From assembly GCA_039029735.1 (NCBI GenBank), contig JBCCFL010000035.1, positions 1 to 64,000 of the forward strand: 64,000 bases of DNA, in the 5' to 3' direction. Below, in pieces: positions 61,462-64,000 of the stretch. A program made the translations under genes and the position numbers. Each line of letters starts with the position of its first letter. Position 1 is the stretch's first letter. The stretch comes from CADEDH01 sp039029735. GTDB taxonomy: Bacteria; Actinomycetota; Acidimicrobiia; Acidimicrobiales; SZUA-35. A model generated the notes under the pieces. It was not told where the DNA came from. It saw only the letters and a program-made list of their open reading frames with translations, and ran no database searches.

Positions 61462-62600
61462 TGGCGCAGCCCCTTCGACGCCACCGAGCGGAGGATCTCG
61501 ATCGTGCCGCCTCTGATCGTGAACGACGGCCCCGTGAGCACGGCGGCCGACACGAGCCGCTCGAACAGTGACGCCGAATCGGGCGAGGGTTCGAGGTCGA
61601 CGAGGTCGAGCACCGCCTGCAGCACGTCCTGCTCGAAGCGGGTGCCCATCTCCTTCACCAGCGCGGACTCGACGGCCGGAGCCTGGCCGTCGTCGATCAT
61701 CCGGGCCACCGACAGCGACAGGTTCCGGAGGGCCCACCAGCGGGCGGTGGCCCAGCCGAGAAGCTGCACCGCTCTCGTACCGAGCCGGGATCCGTCGTGG
61801 AGCCGGAGGAACTCCTCCACCACGCCATACGTGCTGAGCCAGCGGTCGGGCCCGCCCCGCTCATAGGCCAGCTCGGAGGTGTTCTGGGCCCAGCCCATGC
61901 CGAGCTCGCCGAGCACGAGCTCGTCCGGCACGAACACGTCGGTCATCACCACCTCGTTGAACCCTGGGCTGCCGTCGAGGAACGGGATGCCGTTGATCTC
62001 GAGTCCGGGTGAGGCGAGGTCGACCAGGAACTGCGACAACCCCTGATGCTTGTTGCCGTCCTCGATCGGGGTCGTGCGGCACAGCACCACGAACCAGTCG
62101 TTCTCGTGGGCGCCGCTGGTCCAGACCTTGGTGCCGTTCAGCAGCCACCCACCGTCGGTCCGAGTGCCCCGGGTGGACACCGACGCAAGGTCGCTTCCAC
62201 TGTCGGGCTCGCTCATGCCGATCGAGAACCCGAGTTCGCCACGGCAGATCGGTGGGAGGAACCGCTCACGTTGGGCGTCGGTGCCGAAGCGGTTGATGAT
62301 CGAGCCCGTCTGGCGGTCGGCCACCCAGTGGTACCCGATCGGGGCACCATGGCTGAGCAGCTCCTCCACCACGATGAAGCGATCGACCGCCGTGCGGTCG
62401 TGGCCGCCGTAGGCGGTGGGAAGGGCCATGCCAACCCACCCTCTGGCGGCGAGTCTCTTGGAGAACTCGGGGTTGTTGCCCGCCCCCATGCCGAGCGCTC
62501 GCTCGTAGCTTCCCGGCGGGAGTTCCTCGGCGAGAAAGGTACGAACCTCGCGTTGGAGTTCACGCTCGGCGGCGGTGAGTGATGTTGGAGCAAACCTCAT
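61458..62600 (-). CDS. Acyl-CoA dehydrogenase, first subunit of a coupled pair
   Basis: 380 residues, full-length flavoprotein. Seen: RGWVGMALPTAYGGHDRTAVDRFIVVEEL, IGMSEPDSGSDLASVSTRGTRTDGGWLLNGTKVWTSGAHENDW (FAD-binding), VVMTDVFVPDELVLGEL, and the C-terminal FTIRGGTIEILRSVASKGLR. ATG 62600; the open frame further upstream overlaps the divergent gene's control region. It would dehydrogenate an acyl-CoA at the alpha-beta position, probably with the adjacent subunit. The divergent FadD3-like gene could supply the CoA ester. Confidence 0.88.
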   Translation of the reverse strand: MRFAPTSLTAAERELQREVRTFLAEELPPGSYERALGMGAGNNPEFSKRLAARGWVGMALPTAYGGHDRTAVDRFIVVEELLSHGAPIGYHWVADRQTGSIINRFGTDAQRERFLPPICRGELGFSIGMSEPDSGSDLASVSTRGTRTDGGWLLNGTKVWTSGAHENDWFVVLCRTTPIEDGNKHQGLSQFLVDLASPGLEINGIPFLDGSPGFNEVVMTDVFVPDELVLGELGMGWAQNTSELAYERGGPDRWLSTYGVVEEFLRLHDGSRLGTRAVQLLGWATARWWALRNLSLSVARMIDDGQAPAVESALVKEMGTRFEQDVLQAVLDLVDLEPSPDSASLFERLVSAAVLTGPSFTIRGGTIEILRSVASKGLRQ

Positions 62601-62627
62601 CGTCAGGCAGTTTCGCACGGCCCGGAG

Positions 62628-62651
62628 GTGGATGCCGCATGGCGTTTCCAC
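62628..62651. promoter_or_regulatory. Imperfect palindrome between divergent fadD-like and fadE-like genes
   Basis: GTGGA and TCCAC form the ends of a 24-base imperfect inverted repeat with a smaller GCC-GCAT-GGC core. It sits between the start codons of the two divergent operons, where a shared regulator would bind. No regulator gene is adjacent. Confidence 0.3.
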
Positions 62652-62683
62652 ACGGCGGCGAGCGTGGAGTACGTTGCGCCAGC

Positions 62684-64000
62684 ATGGATCTGAACGCCAC
62701 GTCGATCCCCGAGCTCGTGTCGTGGTCGTGCGCCACCTACGGCGACCGCGCTGCGATTCGCGACGGCGACACCACGATCACCTACACCGAACTCGGCCAT
62801 GAGATCGACCGGGCTGCCCGGGCGATGGTCGCGATCGGTGTCGAGCCGGGCGATGCCGTTGCGGTCTGGGCTCCGAACTGCTGGCAGTGGGTGGTCGCCG
62901 GGCTTGCGGTCTCGCGCGCTGGCGGCGTACTCGTTCCGGTGAACACCCGGTTCAAAGGGCCCGAGGCGGCCTACGTCCTCGACAAGGCCAGCGTCAGGCT
63001 GCTCTTCATCGTGAACGGCTTCCTCGACACCGACTACTCGGGTTCGCTCGACGCCAGCGATCTCCCAGCCCTCGAACTCGTCGTCGACCTACAGGCCGAC
63101 GAGGACCATGAGGAGACCGAGTCGTTCGCATCGTTCATGTCGAGGGGCGACGACGAGGGCCTGCAGGCGGACCTGGACCGGCGATCGGCCGGTGTGTCGC
63201 CCGACGACGTGGGTCTCGTGATGTTCACCTCCGGCACCACTGGCCACCCGAAGGGGGTCCAGGTGCGAGGAGGCGCGATCATCAGGGCCTTCGACGGCTA
63301 CGCAACCAACCTGACCGTGACGGTCGGCGACCCGTACCTGCTCGTCAATCCCTACTTTCACGCCTTCGGATACAACTCCGGGATCATCGTGTGCCTCATC
63401 AAGGGGGCGGTGAACATCCCGGTGGCCGTCTACGACCCCGATGCGGTGCTGGCCCTCATCGAGCGAGAACGGATCGCGGTGTTCCCCGGACCGCCGGCGC
63501 TGTTCCAGGGATTGCTCAATCACCCCGAGCTCGATCGCTTCGACATCTCGTCGCTGCGGGCGTGTGTGACTGGGGCGGCGTCGATCCCCGTGGAACTGAT
63601 CGTCGGGATGCGTGACCGCCTCGGCTTCGAGACCGTGATCACCGCTTACGGGATGACGGAGACATCGGGTATCGCCGCCTACACGAGGCGAGGTGATCCC
63701 CCTGACCTGGTGGCCGCCACGTCCGGCCGGGCCGTGCCCGACGTCGAGCTTCGCATCGTTGATGAGAACGGCGGCGATGCGGCCACGGGCGCCGAGGGCG
63801 AGCTGTGGGTGCGGGGCTTCCAGGTCACGCCGGGCTATCTCGATGCCCCCGAGCAGACGGCGGAGGCAATCGACCCCGACGGCTGGCTCCACACCGGCGA
63901 TGTGGCGGTGATGAACGCCCAGGGCTACATCGACATCACCGATCGCAAGAAGGACATGTTCATCATGGGCGGCTTCAACGCCTACCCCGCGGAGATCGAG
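62684..64000 (+). CDS. FadD3-like acyl-CoA synthetase, cut by window edge
   Basis: The first 439 residues of an AMP-forming (ANL) CoA ligase; the C-terminal lid domain's end lies outside the window. P-loop FTSGTTGHPKGV near residue 185, NPYFHAFGYNSGIIVCL, ITAYGMTETSG, DGWLHTGDVAVM and DRKKDMFIMGGFNAYPAEIE are all present. Stretches such as VWAPNCWQWVVAGLAVSRAG and the YFHAFGYNSG loop resemble, from memory, mycobacterial FadD3, which activates the HIP ring fragment in steroid degradation. ATG 62684 gives the expected N-terminus. Divergent from the acyl-CoA dehydrogenase pair. Substrate assignment remains tentative. Confidence 0.88.
   Translation, partial: MDLNATSIPELVSWSCATYGDRAAIRDGDTTITYTELGHEIDRAARAMVAIGVEPGDAVAVWAPNCWQWVVAGLAVSRAGGVLVPVNTRFKGPEAAYVLDKASVRLLFIVNGFLDTDYSGSLDASDLPALELVVDLQADEDHEETESFASFMSRGDDEGLQADLDRRSAGVSPDDVGLVMFTSGTTGHPKGVQVRGGAIIRAFDGYATNLTVTVGDPYLLVNPYFHAFGYNSGIIVCLIKGAVNIPVAVYDPDAVLALIERERIAVFPGPPALFQGLLNHPELDRFDISSLRACVTGAASIPVELIVGMRDRLGFETVITAYGMTETSGIAAYTRRGDPPDLVAATSGRAVPDVELRIVDENGGDAATGAEGELWVRGFQVTPGYLDAPEQTAEAIDPDGWLHTGDVAVMNAQGYIDITDRKKDMFIMGGFNAYPAEIE

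Overview
The window is high-GC bacterial chromosome (third codon positions of most genes are almost all G or C) with many GTG starts, 4-nt ATGA/GTGA gene overlaps and short intergenic gaps. The gene content points to an actinobacterium with a large lipid, isoprenoid or steroid catabolic repertoire: six luciferase-like (probably F420-dependent) oxidoreductases, a Rv1155-type PPOX protein, CoA-transferase/thiolase/DUF35 genes, paired acyl-CoA dehydrogenases, a FadD3-like CoA ligase, a P450 and many SDRs. The DUF1800/DUF1501 secreted pair with DUF4214 repeats and the overall mix make me favour the class Acidimicrobiia (Ilumatobacter-like), but this is inference without a marker gene. I saw no rRNA, tRNA, CRISPR array, insertion sequence, integrase or phage gene.

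Layout. 1-3.0 kb: SNF2 helicase, cut by the left edge. 3.2-8.3 kb: a minus-strand catabolic run (enoyl-CoA hydratase, luciferase-like enzyme, PEP-mutase-family lyase, DinB-like hypothetical, acyl-CoA carboxyltransferase). 8.3-9.4 kb: XRE regulator, then about 500 bases without a gene. 9.4-10.5 kb: an orphan P-loop NTPase with AT-richer codons. 10.6-22.6 kb: luciferase-like enzymes, three transporters, D-aminoacylase, GMC oxidoreductase, SDR, an Ig-like surface protein and a flavoprotein. 22.6-26 kb: the DUF1800/DUF1501-DUF4214 export pair. 26-28.9 kb: hotdog thioesterase, MFE-type SDR, and a divergent arsR/arsI pair with two phased operators. 28.9-33 kb: SDR-P450 operon, Tat lipoprotein amine oxidase, APH-type kinase.

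33-39.6 kb: two phytanoyl-CoA dioxygenase-like genes, one divergent from a TetR regulator (with twin perfect palindromes) and one from a LacI regulator, plus GNAT, pirin and nitroreductase genes. 39.6-50.1 kb: a four-gene operon (luciferase-like, SDR, esterase, polysaccharide deacetylase), then a CoA-transferase/thiolase-like/DUF35 operon flanked by more luciferase-like genes, RidA and a PPOX protein. 50.3-56.4 kb: an AtuA-like protein, DinB protein and both subunits of a methylcrotonyl/geranyl-CoA-type carboxylase, recalling acyclic terpene (Atu) or leucine (Liu) catabolism. 56.4-59.6 kb: membrane di-iron hydroxylase, lgt, sulfotransferase. 59.6-64 kb: a translationally coupled acyl-CoA dehydrogenase pair plus SDR, divergent from a FadD3-like CoA ligase that runs off the right edge.

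Taken together, substrates would be activated by CoA ligase or CoA-transferase, dehydrogenated and hydrated by beta-oxidation-type enzymes, carboxylated or cleaved by the carboxylase and thiolase-like modules, with F420/flavin enzymes, P450, hydroxylase and SDRs supplying redox chemistry. I saw no single clearly new defence or mobile system. The best leads are the two autoregulated divergent promoters, the probable thiolase-like aldolase module, the DUF1501-DUF4214 fusion and the orphan P-loop gene.
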